The notes beneath the pieces are model-generated. The model made no database searches and was not told the DNA's origin. It worked only from the letters and a program-made list of their open reading frames with translations. From NCBI RefSeq assembly GCF_009739515.1, contig NZ_CP046535.1, positions 3,891,501 through 3,955,500 of the forward strand: DNA of 64,000 nt. The letters run 5' to 3'. Of this stretch, positions 1-8,754 are shown one piece after another (position 1 is the stretch's first letter; every line of letters starts with the position of its first letter). The position numbers were made by a program, and so were the translations under genes. The DNA comes from Sphingomonas profundi (GTDB lineage Bacteria; Pseudomonadota; Alphaproteobacteria; Sphingomonadales; Sphingomonadaceae).

Positions 1-473
1 ACCTCGCGCTCGAACTGGGCGAAGGAGAGCAGCACGTTGAGCGTCAGCCGCCCCATGCTGGTGGTAGTATTGAACGCCTGGGTGACCGAAACAAAGCTTG
101 CCCCACGTGCATCGAGCACCTCGACGATCTTGGCGAAGTCAGACAAGGCGCGGGTTAGCCGGTCCACCTTGTAGACGACGATGACGTCGACCCGGCCGCT
201 CTCGACATCGGCGAGCAGGCGCCTGAGCGCGGGCCGCTCCATGTTGCCGCCCGAAAAGCCGCCGTCGTCGTAGACCGCCGGCAGGAGCGTCCAGCCCTCG
301 TGGCGCTGGCTGGTGACGTAGGCGGCGCATGCCTCACGCTGGGCGTCGAGCGAGTTAAACTCCTGCTCCAGTCCTTCCTCGGTCGACTTGCGCGTGTAGA
401 TCGCGCAGCGGGTCTGGTGTGCCATGCTGCTGCTGGTTGCGACCGATGTCGCGCGTGGACCACGCTTAGCCAT
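1..473 (-). CDS. Serine recombinase, N-terminal part (runs off window)
   Basis: Large serine recombinase whose N-terminal resolvase domain lies in the window; the gene continues past base 1. After a short basic leader the protein reads CAIYTRKSTEEGLEQEFNSL, with the catalytic serine in the RKS motif, then NMERPALRRLL, YKVDRLTRALSD and TQAFNTTTSMGRLTLNVLLS, all typical of the catalytic domain. It is near identical to the complete 552-residue copy at 44196-45854, differing mainly in the leader just after MAKRGPRA. The start ATG at 471-473 overlaps the stop of the DUF2924 gene by 8 bases, so the two are translationally coupled. Such enzymes integrate or excise DNA by concerted strand exchange; the target of this one is unknown. 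Confidence 0.93.
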   Translation of the reverse strand, partial: MAKRGPRATSVATSSSMAHQTRCAIYTRKSTEEGLEQEFNSLDAQREACAAYVTSQRHEGWTLLPAVYDDGGFSGGNMERPALRRLLADVESGRVDVIVVYKVDRLTRALSDFAKIVEVLDARGASFVSVTQAFNTTTSMGRLTLNVLLSFAQFERE

Positions 474-915
474 GGGCCACTCCCTGGCGCGGTGGCATGG
501 TCGGTCGCTTGAGACCGAAGAAGCGCGGTCCTGACCAGCGCGCACCCGTAATCGCTCGCGCGACGTGGCTGAGCGAACTGTAGCGATGGTCATCGAACAG
601 CAGCCCGTCATCGGTAACCAGCACGTCGTGCACGGTGCCGTTCCACTCGCGCACCAGCCGGGTGCCGGGCTTAAGGCGGATCTCCATCTCCATTGGCTCA
701 GTACCGGGATCGCGCGCCAGTGCGGCTAGCATCCGCTCGGCGGTCGGCGGCAGCCCGCCATGCGCTTGCTCCTGCAAGCGGTAGCCGATTGTGCGGCGGA
801 TCAGCGAGATGGACAGGTCGGGCGCCTCCTCGCCGAACATGTCCTGCCACCGCCGTCGCAGCTCTGCCGGCGACAGTGTCGCCAGCCCACGCAGCTGGTC
901 GTCGAGCCGTGCCAT
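466..915 (-). CDS. DUF2924 domain protein (recombinase cassette copy 1)
   Basis: 149-residue protein of the DUF2924 family, which in sphingomonads and other alphaproteobacteria is found directly upstream of large serine recombinases. Recognisable parts are LSPAELRRRWQDMFGE, RTIGYRLQEQAHGGL, a central IRLKPGTRLVREWNG stretch and a C-terminal ITGARWSGPRFFGL. It has an equal-length paralogue at 45847-46296 with few substitutions. Its stop overlaps the recombinase start by 8 bases and its start lies 2 bases after the DUF3489 stop, so the three genes form one operon. The biochemical role is not established; an accessory or DNA-binding role for the recombinase is inference from the constant association. 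Confidence 0.9.
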   Translation of the reverse strand: MARLDDQLRGLATLSPAELRRRWQDMFGEEAPDLSISLIRRTIGYRLQEQAHGGLPPTAERMLAALARDPGTEPMEMEIRLKPGTRLVREWNGTVHDVLVTDDGLLFDDHRYSSLSHVARAITGARWSGPRFFGLKRPTMPPRQGVAHG

Positions 916-917
916 GA

Positions 918-1478
918 TCAGGCGACCCCGGCGATGTGGTAGCGGGTGCCGCCCTCACCCTTGCGGGTGACGATGGCGTGGCCCTTCTTGCGCAGGCCGG
1001 TCAGCGCCGCCCGGGTCGTGTGCGGCAGCCAGCCGGTAGCAGCGACCATCTCGGCGAGATTGGTGCCGCCCTCCGCGCGCAGCATGTCGAGGACCAGCGC
1101 CTGTTTGGTGCGGGCGGAAGGCGGTGCTTCAGGTGTGTCCCGAGCGATCTGCGTATCTGCCGCAGGCGACTCGACGGCGGCAGGCGTTCCTTCCGCCGCT
1201 GCCAGCGGCGCATCGCTTGCTCCCTCGGCAGCGATGACCGCACGTCCGGCATCGCTGATGACGACGCCGATGCGGCGCGCGTTCTCCTCGCGCCAGGCAG
1301 CGGCGGCATCGGTGACGTCGGCCTCCCGTGCCAGCTCCTGCTTCACCAGCGTGGTGACCGCCTTGCGGATGCGGGAGGCCTGATCGCCCAGACTGGCGGG
1401 TGGCGGCAGCAGGCTGCCGTCCTCACGCTGGCAGGCGGTGGCGAGCAGGACAAGCTGCATGTCGGTGAGGCGGGTCAT
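918..1478 (-). CDS. DUF3489 domain protein (recombinase cassette copy 1)
   Basis: 186-residue protein. The N-terminal half (MTRLTDMQLVLLATACQRED) is followed by an Ala/Pro-rich linker, and a C-terminal winged-helix-like DUF3489 domain follows (KQALVLDMLRAEGGTNLAEM, then TGWLPHTTRAALTGLRKKGH). The helix-turn-helix character suggests DNA binding. It is first in the three-gene minus-strand operon with DUF2924 and the serine recombinase. The paralogue at 46299-46817 is 14 residues shorter, mostly in the linker. It could control cassette transcription or help the recombinase; neither is shown here. A GC-rich hairpin lies 52 bases upstream of its start. Confidence 0.88.
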   Translation of the reverse strand: MTRLTDMQLVLLATACQREDGSLLPPPASLGDQASRIRKAVTTLVKQELAREADVTDAAAAWREENARRIGVVISDAGRAVIAAEGASDAPLAAAEGTPAAVESPAADTQIARDTPEAPPSARTKQALVLDMLRAEGGTNLAEMVAATGWLPHTTRAALTGLRKKGHAIVTRKGEGGTRYHIAGVA

Positions 1479-1529
1479 GGATGGTCTCCTTCAAGGAGGC
1501 GAGCACCACCGCCGCCTCCCACCACCCAC

Positions 1530-1556
1530 GGCCCCGCCGGTCAGCCGGTCGGGGCC
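1530..1556. promoter_or_regulatory. GC-rich hairpin in leader of recombinase cassette
   Basis: Inverted repeat with outer arms GGCCCCG and CGGGGCC and inner CCGG arms round TCAG. It lies between the DUF3489 gene (minus) and the small divergent gene at 1728. The same sequence in the same place occurs in cassette copy 2 at 46870-46895, so it has been conserved with the cassette. It could be an attenuator, regulator site or recombinase site; the sequence alone does not decide. Confidence 0.5.
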
Positions 1557-1727
1557 AAGCCACCTCGCCAGCGGCTCTTCCTGAACGCAGCGATTGCTCT
1601 GGTTTGCGGCCAAGTCGAATGGAATGTGCAAGGTGAGGGCATTCGGCGCCTTTCTTTAAGGACGCCCCTCGGCGCGCCAAAAAGCTGGGCATGGACTTGC
1701 CCGCCGCATTGCGTTTTCGTTGAGCGC

Positions 1728-1964
1728 ATGGCTGAACCATCCTCCGCACCGCCGCACGACGAGCTGCAACGGCAGCTCTTCTACATGCTGACTACGCGCT
1801 TCGAAGACGGTGCCGCCATCGCTGCCGAAGGCCAAGCCATCGGTATCGCACCTGACGCGCGTATCGTGCTCGCTAACCGGCTGCACGCGCTTGCGCAGGA
1901 AGCGGTCATCGTGGCCGATGCTGTCCTCGCGCTGAGCAGCGCGCTTGGAAAGGATGCCGCCTGA
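1728..1964 (+). CDS. Small conserved protein divergent from recombinase cassette
   Basis: 78-residue protein with no recognised domain. It has a counterpart beside cassette copy 2 (47115-47363): both start at an ATG inside the same GCGCATG context and share HDELxRQLFYxLTxRFEDGA, the IAPDARI segment and an ALAQEA helix. This conservation, together with the divergence upstream of the start codon, supports it as a real gene and supports this start. The second half looks amphipathic helical. It travels with the recombinase/DUF2924/DUF3489 genes as a fourth, divergently transcribed member; function unknown. Confidence 0.65.
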   Translation: MAEPSSAPPHDELQRQLFYMLTTRFEDGAAIAAEGQAIGIAPDARIVLANRLHALAQEAVIVADAVLALSSALGKDAA

Positions 1965-2002
1965 CGCTGGCTCGCACTCCCAGCCGTAGCGATGCGCTCA
2001 CG

Positions 2003-2146
2003 ATGTCCGATTTCGATATCGATCGACGAGACCCTCTGGCTGCTTTCATGATGATCCTGGTGGAAACCGGAACGGCAGCTTCGAAGCGCAAACGTGACGT
2101 TTCAGCCTTTCGTTCAGCTGCGCCGTTGCGGTCGCTGTCCGGCTGA
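2003..2146 (+). CDS. Possible 47-residue protein
   Basis: Short open frame starting MSDFDIDRRDPLAAFMMILV in the 247-base gap between the cassette and the minus-strand fusion gene. No clear ribosome binding site and no recognised family. It follows the small cassette gene in the same direction by 38 bases. It is listed only because the gap is otherwise empty and the frame is not an antisense shadow of a gene; it may be chance. Confidence 0.2.
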   Translation: MSDFDIDRRDPLAAFMMILVETGTAASKRKRDVSAFRSAAPLRSLSG

Positions 2147-2211
2147 ACTCAAGCATTCGGAGAGGTTTCCAACCTTGAAGAGCGACTCTCGCGAGTCGAA
2201 GGCGCCCATCT

Positions 2212-3945
2212 TTACTCCCTGGGTGCGCCTCGAACTTGGCGAGCGTTCCCGCCAAAGAGGTCGAGCTGTGAGTCGGGGAGATCGTCGTGGCGATGCGGAT
2301 CGCTAGCAATCAGCCGCACGCCGGTGCCGTCGAGGGCGGCTGCGACATTAACCTGGCGCCCACCGACAAGCAGCTCTACCTCGGTGGTGTCAAACGACAG
2401 AAGCTTCGAGAAGGAGATCAGGGCGCTCGGTCCCTCGACCATGACGACCCCTAGATCGCTAAGGGAGATCGAAGGCTGTCGGTCGTCCGTCATGTCGGGA
2501 ATCTCGCCGCGATATGGCATCGGCCTCGTTGTCTCAAGAAGGACCGTTTGCTGTTCAAAGCCACCCCGCCTTCCCCGCTTATCGAGCGCGGTTGCGACGA
2601 TAGTGTCCCAATCGATATCGTTGGTCACCGCTAAGCCACGCACCACTTCGAGTACATCGGCAAGCTCCTCGAGCTTCTGTGCCGGCGTCTTCGCAGTATT
2701 CAGCTCCAGTCCCTCCTCAAAGAGCTTCCCAATTAGCGCAACCGAAGCTTCCCCGGGAAGCAGGCGCGCAAAGGTAACGCGCTCACCCTTCGCCTGGATA
2801 TTCTGCGGAATGGCGTCGCGGACCACCTTATAGTGGCGATGGCGGCCGCGGACGCGAGGGTATTTTGGCTGGGGCACAAGCACGAGGATGCGAGCGCTGC
2901 GCAAGCGATAATAAGCGTGCCCAAGGATCGAGCCATCGAGCTCCACGGGCAGGTCCCGCGCGTTCGCGATTGCGATTACCCGGTCTAGGAATGTATCGTC
3001 CTCGCGAACCAGCTCGACCTCCGGCGCGACTTGGATGATGAAGCGGCTGGTGTCGCGGTCGAGTTCATCGAGATCAACAAGGTTGCGCGCGCGACTTGTT
3101 GGCAGCGCCGGTCTGGCGGCAGGCTCGAAGCCGGCAAACTCCTTCGAGCGGAACCAGGGAAGATGCCGCCCCATGCCCAAACCTTCGGGCAGGTCGCAGA
3201 ACCACATGATCTGGGCACGATCCTTGATTTTGCGCGCGACGGCGACGGTCTCGAGTGCGAGATGGCGAAGGGCCTCGCGCGAAAGCACCCGATCACGACC
3301 ATATTGGCGTGCGATTCCGACATATGACCAGCTGCCGTCCTCCTGTTCCTGCAAAACATCGGGTTTGAATCGGATCTGTGCCGCGAGCTCCTCGCCGGTG
3401 CGCGCGTCGATCTGCAACGTGTCGTGCGGCAGAAACTGCAGACCATCCGGCAAACCCCATAGGCAATCGACCTGCACATAATCGTCGCCGGGCGAGTAAT
3501 AGGTCCAAGCTGCGGCTCGGGCGGGAATATAGCGATGGAGTATGATCGCGATCTCGTTTGAGGCGGCTCCCTTGGCTGCCATTACCTTTAGTGTGTTGCG
3601 GACCCATCGGGCAGCCGTGGCGCCATCGACGGTGTGTGTGCGCGGCAGGTTGAAGGTGCGAACCGTCACATTGGAACAGTCTGTGCGAAGGACCGCCCTG
3701 CCGCCGGTGAGTGCGTTGATCTCCTTTGCGAGCCGGGCGGAACCCCCGCGGCGCGCCAGCACCGCCTCGAGCTGATCGCCGGTCGCGAAGAAGAGGCGAT
3801 GACGCGGCGGCTCGGCACCGGTCCAGAAATCCCTGACGTTGCGCAGCTTGCGCCAGTCCGGGTCGTCCTGGACGCGGTAGAGCGAAAAAGTCGATGTGGC
3901 TGCGATCGCCTCCGCCATCGGCGTTACAGCGTGGGACACAGGCAT
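2212..3945 (-). CDS. PEP-synthase-like ATP-binding domain fused to MazG-type NTP pyrophosphohydrolase
   Basis: 577-residue multidomain protein. Roughly residues 50-260 resemble the ATP-grasp half of PEP synthase / pyruvate phosphate dikinase: an LRTDCS stretch, IAIILHRYIPARAAAW, a CLWGLPDGL segment and a helix ending in IMWFCDLPEGLG. Residues about 385-480 match the all-alpha NTP pyrophosphohydrolase group (COG4997, MazG superfamily): HYKVVRDAIPQNIQAKG, LFEEGLEL, LEELADVLEVVRGLA and RGGFEQQTVLLET. About 95 residues at the C-terminus are unrecognised. The family hydrolyses (non-canonical) nucleoside triphosphates; the partner domain suggests ATP-dependent activation or sensing. It stands alone between a recombinase cassette and an IS21 element, as expected for an accessory, possibly defence-related gene. 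An ATG nine codons in is an alternative start. Confidence 0.7.
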   Translation of the reverse strand: MPVSHAVTPMAEAIAATSTFSLYRVQDDPDWRKLRNVRDFWTGAEPPRHRLFFATGDQLEAVLARRGGSARLAKEINALTGGRAVLRTDCSNVTVRTFNLPRTHTVDGATAARWVRNTLKVMAAKGAASNEIAIILHRYIPARAAAWTYYSPGDDYVQVDCLWGLPDGLQFLPHDTLQIDARTGEELAAQIRFKPDVLQEQEDGSWSYVGIARQYGRDRVLSREALRHLALETVAVARKIKDRAQIMWFCDLPEGLGMGRHLPWFRSKEFAGFEPAARPALPTSRARNLVDLDELDRDTSRFIIQVAPEVELVREDDTFLDRVIAIANARDLPVELDGSILGHAYYRLRSARILVLVPQPKYPRVRGRHRHYKVVRDAIPQNIQAKGERVTFARLLPGEASVALIGKLFEEGLELNTAKTPAQKLEELADVLEVVRGLAVTNDIDWDTIVATALDKRGRRGGFEQQTVLLETTRPMPYRGEIPDMTDDRQPSISLSDLGVVMVEGPSALISFSKLLSFDTTEVELLVGGRQVNVAAALDGTGVRLIASDPHRHDDLPDSQLDLFGGNARQVRGAPRE

Positions 3946-3955
3946 CAGGTGCGGA

Positions 3956-4909
3956 TTAATGCCCGATGACGTCGGGTGTCAATCGGCCCGGGAAGTTGAC
4001 CCCGTATCGGCGTGCAAGTTTGACCCCCTTTTCTGATGGCAGCCGGGTTGTCCCGGTAGTCCACAGGAGGGCCCCGCGGCCGGCGCCGCGCGCCGCCACG
4101 AGCGCAGGCGGTGACGGCCGTGGAGGTGCCTGTGGACCCACCGGGTCAACCTGGGGATGGGGTCCGGGGAAGGGTTTCAGGCGGCTTCGCGGTTCTTGAA
4201 GCGCCAGCTCGTTGCCGGTCTCGACGATGTCGCAGTGGTGGGTGAGCCGGTCGAGGAGCGCGGTCGTCATCTTGGCGTCGCCGAAGACCGTGGGCCACTC
4301 GCCGAAGGCAAGGTTGGTCGTCACCACCACCGAGGTCTGCTCGTAGAGCTTGCTGACGAGGTGGAAGAGCAACTGGCCGCCCGAGAGCGCGAAGGGCAGG
4401 TAGCCAAGCTCGTCGAGGATGACGAGGTCGAGCCGCGACAGGTGGTCGGCGATGCGCCCGGGGCGCCCGGCACGGGCCTCGGCCTCGAGCTGGTTCACGA
4501 GGTCGACGGTGTTGTAGAAGCGGACCCTCGCTCCGCCCCGCACGCAGGCACGGCCCATGGCGATGGCGAGATGCGTCTTGCCCGTCCCGGTGCCGCCGAC
4601 CAGCACGACGTTGCGCTGCGCTTCGAGGAAGGCACCCGTGCCGAGATCGCGGACCAGGCCTTCGTTGATGCCGGTGCCGGCGAAGTCGAAGTCGGCGAGC
4701 TCCTTGGCGAGCGGCAGCTTGGCGGTCGTCATCTGGTAGCGGATGGAGCGGGCCTGCTTCTCGTCTATCTCGGCCTTGAGCAGGTCGCCGACGACGCGCT
4801 GAGCGGAGTGCTGCCGCTTCACGGCATCGGCGACGACCTCGTCATAGGCATGGCGCATGCCGACGAGCTTCAGCGTTCCCATCATCTCCAGGATGGCGTG
4901 ACGTTCCAT
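3956..4909 (-). pseudogene. istB: IstB-like transposition ATPase, frameshifted at C-terminus
   Basis: AAA+ helper ATPase of IS21 transposition. Walker A ([11 protein letters not shown]) and Walker B ([11 protein letters not shown]) are intact, as is the later [19 protein letters not shown] region. Family members end near WRFKNRS; in this copy a 2-base deletion near 4206, seen by comparison with the second element at 60780 (aacgatagctgg versus aacgagctgg), shifts the frame. The natural stop would be at 4177-4179, about 244 residues. Instead the frame reads 317 residues out through the IS end into flanking DNA. The ATPase core may fold, but the last helix is lost and a proline-rich tail added. 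Confidence 0.85.
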
Positions 4910-6518
4910 AAGGCCTCCTCAGGCTGTCGTAGCGGGCGCAGTCGGCGACGGGCTCGCGGGCGAGCCGCAGAGCCTCGGGCGTGGCGATGCTGGCGGGCGC
5001 GGCGGTCTGGCGCTGGCGGGTGAGCACGTTGAGCACGACGTCACGGCTGACGGTGCCGCCGGCCAGCGCCTCGGCACAGGCCGCCTCGACGGCGTCCAGT
5101 CCGTCCGTCGTCACCGCCGCCAGGATGCCCACCATCTGGCGGTCGCCGTCGGCATGGCCCGCCAGCCTCCGCCTGACGCGTTCCAGCGCCACCGGCAGCG
5201 GCCAGTCCTGAAGGGCGCACCGTTCCTCAGCGCACCCGGCTTGCGCTCGAGGACCGGCACATAGTGCCAAGGGTCGTAGACCGTTTGGTCGCGCCCGAAG
5301 CGCCGGGCATGCTCGCCGACGACTTCGCCGTCCTGCCGGATGACGATGCGCTCGGCATAGGCGTGCACCTCGACCGGGCGCCCTGCCGCCTTCGCGTGCA
5401 CCGAGTATTTGTTGTAGTCGAAGCGGACCAGCAGCGTCTTCGACACCGCCGCCGGCAAGGCGTGGAAGCCGTCGAAGGGACCACGGTAGGCGATGAGCGC
5501 AGGCTGGTCGGCCGCCTCGAACACCTGCCAGACTGTGTAGTCCCTGAGCTCGGGATGCGCGGCACGCTGGGCATGGGCGGTGCAGCGGTCGAGCAGCCAG
5601 GCGTTGAGCTCGTCGTAGCTCCTGAAGCGCAGCCGCGGCGTGAAGAAGCGCTCGCGCACGAGCCCGACCTGGTTCTCGACCTGGCCCTTCTCCCAGCCCG
5701 ATGCCGGCGTGCACGCCACCGGCTCGACGAGGTAGTGGCCGCACATCTGCTGGAAGCGGCGGTTGTAGCGCCGCTCACGACCGACGAAGATGGCGTCCAC
5801 CGCGGTCTTCATGTTGTCGTAGATGCCGCGCTGACAGGCGCCGCCGAAGAAGGCGAACGCCCGGTCGTGGGCGTCGAACACCATCTCCTGGCTCTCGCGC
5901 GGATAAGCTCGCACGAAGAACATCCGGCTGTGGCAGAGCCGCATGTGCGCAACCTTCACCGTCGTCGTCGCGCCGGCGATGACGACGACCTCGTGGCTCC
6001 AGTCGAACTGGTAGGCCTCGCCGGGCGCGAAGCTCAGCGGCACGTAGGCCGCGGCCGTGACCGCCGACCGCTCACGCTGCCATGCCGTGGCATAGCGACG
6101 CACGGCATCGTAGCCGCCGCGGTAGCCCAGCCCCTGCAGCTCCTCGTACACCCGGACCAGCGTCAGGCGCTCGCGCCGCTGCTTGCGCTCGTTGGCCTCC
6201 AGCAGCCGCTCGAGATCCGCCGACCATGGCCCGAGCTTCGGCAGCGGCTGCACCGTCCGCTCGTAGGAGAAGTCCGTCTCGCCGGACCGCAGCACCTTGC
6301 GCACCGTGTTCCGCGACACCCGCAGGTCGCGCACGATCTCCTTGATGCTCTTACCCTTGACGTAGAACTCGCGCCGGATGCGCGCCACCGTCTCCACGAC
6401 CAGCATTCTCCCCGACCGCTCCTGCGCAAAGCGCCGGGCGTGAACCGCTCAGTTCAGGGGGGTCAATTTTGCACGCCGATCAGCCCCGAACGGGGTCAAC
6501 ATTGCACGCTGATTCACA
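3977..6518 (-). mobile_element. IS21-family insertion sequence 1 (inactive)
   Basis: About 2.54 kb with istA and istB on the minus strand. Both ends begin TGT.AATC.G and carry internal repeats of the GTTGACCCCG and ATCGGCGTGCAA type in inverted orientation, which fits the multiple terminal transposase sites of IS21 elements. Both genes are frameshifted, so the element should not move on its own. No matching target duplication is visible at the flanks, suggesting later rearrangement. Confidence 0.8.
4842..6406 (-). pseudogene. istA: IstA-like transposase, frameshifted
   Basis: IS21-type DDE transposase. The frame from 6406 encodes the N-terminal helix-turn-helix (IKEIVRDLRVSRNTVRKVLR), the integrase core (YQFDWSHEVVVIAG, RGIYDNMKTAV, GWEKGQVENQVG) and the beta domain up to [11 protein letters not shown] missing base near 5210 then throws it out of frame, giving an Arg-rich tail that ends at 5111. 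The lost C-terminus is still readable in the next frame ([37 protein letters not shown]) down to about 4842, overlapping istB. Intact relatives are about 500 residues. The element therefore lacks a complete transposase. Confidence 0.88.
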
Positions 6519-6832
6519 CCTCGTCCCATAGCCTGTCCACCAGCTCCGCGAGAACGGGTCCGCGATCGTCTGATCGACATGGCGATCGCCGCGCATCAGC
6601 CCGACATAAGCAAGTGTCGAGTGGGCGGCGTTGAGCAGGCGCAGCTTCGCCCTCTCCCACGAACCGGCATCGTCTACGACCTGAACGCCGGCGGAGCGGA
6701 GATCGGGCGCCGCGTGACGAAGCGATCCTCCACCACCCACTGCCAGAAGGGCTCCGTCCAGACCGCGGCTTCGTCGCGTAGCTCCAGCGCTGCTTCGGTT
6801 TCGGCGAGCATTGCGGACGTGGTGCCGGGCGT
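6519..6832 (-). pseudogene. Mannitol dehydrogenase / fructuronate reductase fragment
   Basis: About 100 codons of a mannitol-dehydrogenase-family oxidoreductase, split over three frames: ELRDEAAVWTEPFWQWVVED, then VQVVDDAGSWERAKLRLLN with AAHSTLAYVGLMRG, then LAELVDRLWDEV. The AKLRLLNAAHSTLAYVG core is diagnostic of the family C-terminal domain. At least two frame changes and both ends missing mean it is dead. It abuts IS21 copy 1 on one side and a recombinase fragment on the other with no spacer, so it was brought in or cut by these elements. Confidence 0.75.
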
Positions 6833-6993
6833 GACCCGATCGGGATCTTGCAAGAAGCGCAGCATGCTACCCGACACGATAGCGTCAAGATCGCCGGCGG
6901 GGATCCGCCACGCACGCTCACCGCTCCCCTCCGGCGGCCTGGAGACATAGTAGCGGTAGCGCCGCTCCGCCTTGTTGGCATGCTCGGTCGCCA
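6833..6993 (-). pseudogene. Serine recombinase C-terminal fragment
   Basis: About 160 bases nearly identical to 44752-44910 in the complete recombinase, covering the SGSMLRFLQDPDR segment and the preceding YYVSRPPEGSGERA region. Both ends are abrupt. It is a third trace of the recombinase family in the window, so related cassettes have passed through this locus more than twice or been recombined here. Confidence 0.8.
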
Positions 6994-7190
6994 GCCGATC
7001 AAAGCGTCGTTTGAAGATCGAGCATGACCGAACGCTCTACAGGCAGCGCAACCGCATCGAACGCATGCTCGGTCACCTAGAGATCAACCGAGCCATCGCA
7101 ACCCGCTACGACCAACTCGCCAGCAGCTTCCTCGGCATGGTCCACCTCGCCACCGCCAGATACTGGCCCAAATTTGTCCACGCCGCCTAG
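6994..7190 (+). pseudogene. IS5-family transposase C-terminal fragment
   Basis: The frame reads LYRQRNRIERMLGHLEINRA, IATRYDQLASSFLGMVHLAT and ARYWPKFVHAA to a stop at 7190. This is the characteristic C-terminus of IS5-family (DDE) transposases, with the catalytic Glu in RNRIER. The N-terminal catalytic parts are absent and the fragment starts directly after the recombinase piece. Confidence 0.8.
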
Positions 7191-7241
7191 CACTACCTTG
7201 GCAGACTGAAGGAACCGGGTGGAACTTGCGTTGTCTCTCGT

Positions 7242-7875
7242 GTGTCAGTGTCGGCTGACGGATCAACGGCGATGGTGGTGGACGAGGGCTGGCGGAGCGA
7301 TCTGGAGCGATGGCTTGAGCCGTTTCCGGCGGGGCTTTCGCACCCAGCGCGGCGGCGGATGTGCCCGCTGTACATCGCCGGCTTGATCGGCCCCGGCGAC
7401 CGCAAGAGCGTGCAGCCGATGGCCACCCGGACTGGCGATGTCGGCTATAACCAGCTTCATCATTTCGTTGCCGCGGGCGTGTGGGACAGCGTCTCGCTCG
7501 AGGCGGCCTTGTTGAAGGAGGCGAACCGCCTGGTCGGAGATCAGGCTGCCTTCCTCGTCATCGACGACACCGCGATGCCGAAGAAGGGGCGTCACTCGGT
7601 CGGCGTCGCGCCCCGATATGCCTCGTCGCTGGGCAAGAACGCGAACTATCAGACGCTGGTGTCGGTGACGCTGCCAGCGCGCGAAGTGCCGGTGATGGTG
7701 GGCCGGCGCCTGTTCCTGCCGGAGAGCTGGACCGACGATCCTGAGCGCATGGCGCGGGCCAAGGTGCCCGTCGAAAGGTAGGTCGTTCTGGCCAAACCGG
7801 AGATCGCCAGTCAGGAGTTCGACAGGCTCAAGAACGCGGGGGCGCGCTTCGGCTGCATGCTGGTCGATGCCGTCG
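7242..7875 (+). pseudogene. IS701-like transposase, truncated
   Basis: N-terminal half of an IS701-type DDE transposase: WRSDLERWLEPFPAGL, RRMCPLYIAGLIGPGDRKSV, AFLVIDDTAMPKKGRHSVGV (first catalytic Asp) and VMVGRRLFLPESWTDD. A TAG at 7779-7781 ends the frame after 179 codons; the same frame then continues with KPEIASQEFDRLKNAG and ARFGCMLVDA to about 7875, where homology stops at unrelated sequence. Relatives are around 400 residues. Both a nonsense change and a 3' truncation are present. Confidence 0.8.
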
Positions 7876-7879
7876 TAGT

Positions 7880-8113
7880 TCATCCTGAGCGCCTGCAAGG
7901 CAGCCGACGGGGCATGAGCGCGCCGTCCGCGTTGGCGCCGAGGTCGGCGGTCTTCTCGACCCCGTGCATCGTGGGAGCGGCGGCGTTCGACCAAAGGATC
8001 GTTCCGGCAGGATCGAGCAGGATGCTGCCGAAGCTGGAGCCGTCGATCAGTTGCTCGAGATGGTGGAGCGTCGCGCTCGTTACGGCACGGGGCAGCGGTA
8101 GCTCGGTCATCAA
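7880..8113 (-). pseudogene. PAS-domain protein fragment
   Basis: 77 codons beginning MMTELPLPRAV, followed by LEQLIDGSSFGSILLDPAGT and ILWSNAAAPTMHGV, which is the N-terminal strand-helix portion of a PAS sensor domain. The frame leaves PAS homology near 7920, at the junction with the IS701 remnant, so the rest of the sensor is missing. The original start appears intact. Confidence 0.6.
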
Positions 8114-8349
8114 TCAGCCCTTCAAATCTGCCACTACAGCGGAGGCGGACGGCGGCAGTTCCGCCACTCGCACTCTGGCGTGAACGATATCGCTCAGTCG
8201 GCATAGTGCAAATCTACTCTGCGCAGCTTCCGGTGTCTGGCCCGATTTCGGACACATTCACCCCAGGGCTCGTTTATCGGGTGTACCTCTCAGACCGCGG
8301 GAACAGCTGTGCCTTGGCTACCAATCAACTTCGATGCCCGCACTCTCTG

Positions 8350-8754
8350 ATGGCGGGCGGAGCCCCTCCTGAGGGAGAGCGCATTCCTGTGATCCAGGAA
8401 GAGGCGCACGTCACGAAGCGTGAGGTCGAGATCGAGCAGGTGCAGGTGCGCACATCGTTCGAGCAGGAGACAGTGACCGTCCGCGATACTGTTTCGCGAC
8501 ACCACGTCGAGATCCGTCGGCTTCCTGTGGAGCGCGAGGTCGCAATCGCGCCGCCGATCCGGGAAGAAGACGGCATCACGATCGTCCCCGTGCTGGAGGA
8601 GCGGCTCGTTGTCGAAAAGCGGCTGTTCTTGGTCGAGGAGATCCACCTCGTCCGCCGGCAGTCCACTGAGGAGGTGGCGCTGCTGGTCGAGCTCCGCCGA
8701 CCGGTGGTCGATGTCGATCGATCGAGCGACAACAACCAAGAGGAAAACGTCTAA
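8350..8754 (+). CDS. DUF2382 (YsnF/AvaK-like) stress protein
   Basis: 134-residue protein made almost entirely of a DUF2382 domain: VIQEEAHVTKREVEIEQVQV, then regular VEREV / IVPVLEERLVVEKRLFLVEE strands ending in TEEVALLVELRRP. The highly charged beta-rich repeats are typical of YsnF-type general-stress proteins of unknown biochemistry. Codons are open back to 8206, but the ATG at 8350 gives the usual domain length. Its TAA shares one base with the next start (TAATG), so the two are coupled, and a CPA1 antiporter follows 22 bases later; a salt or pH stress role is inference from that context. Confidence 0.75.
   Translation: MAGGAPPEGERIPVIQEEAHVTKREVEIEQVQVRTSFEQETVTVRDTVSRHHVEIRRLPVEREVAIAPPIREEDGITIVPVLEERLVVEKRLFLVEEIHLVRRQSTEEVALLVELRRPVVDVDRSSDNNQEENV

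Noticed and set aside
936..1964. 342-codon plus-strand frame over the DUF3489 gene
   Set aside because: Only its last 78 codons (from 1728) are conserved in the second cassette; the rest is antisense shadow.
5264..6634. 456-codon plus-strand frame across istA
   Set aside because: Antisense to a recognised IS21 transposase; no family resemblance.
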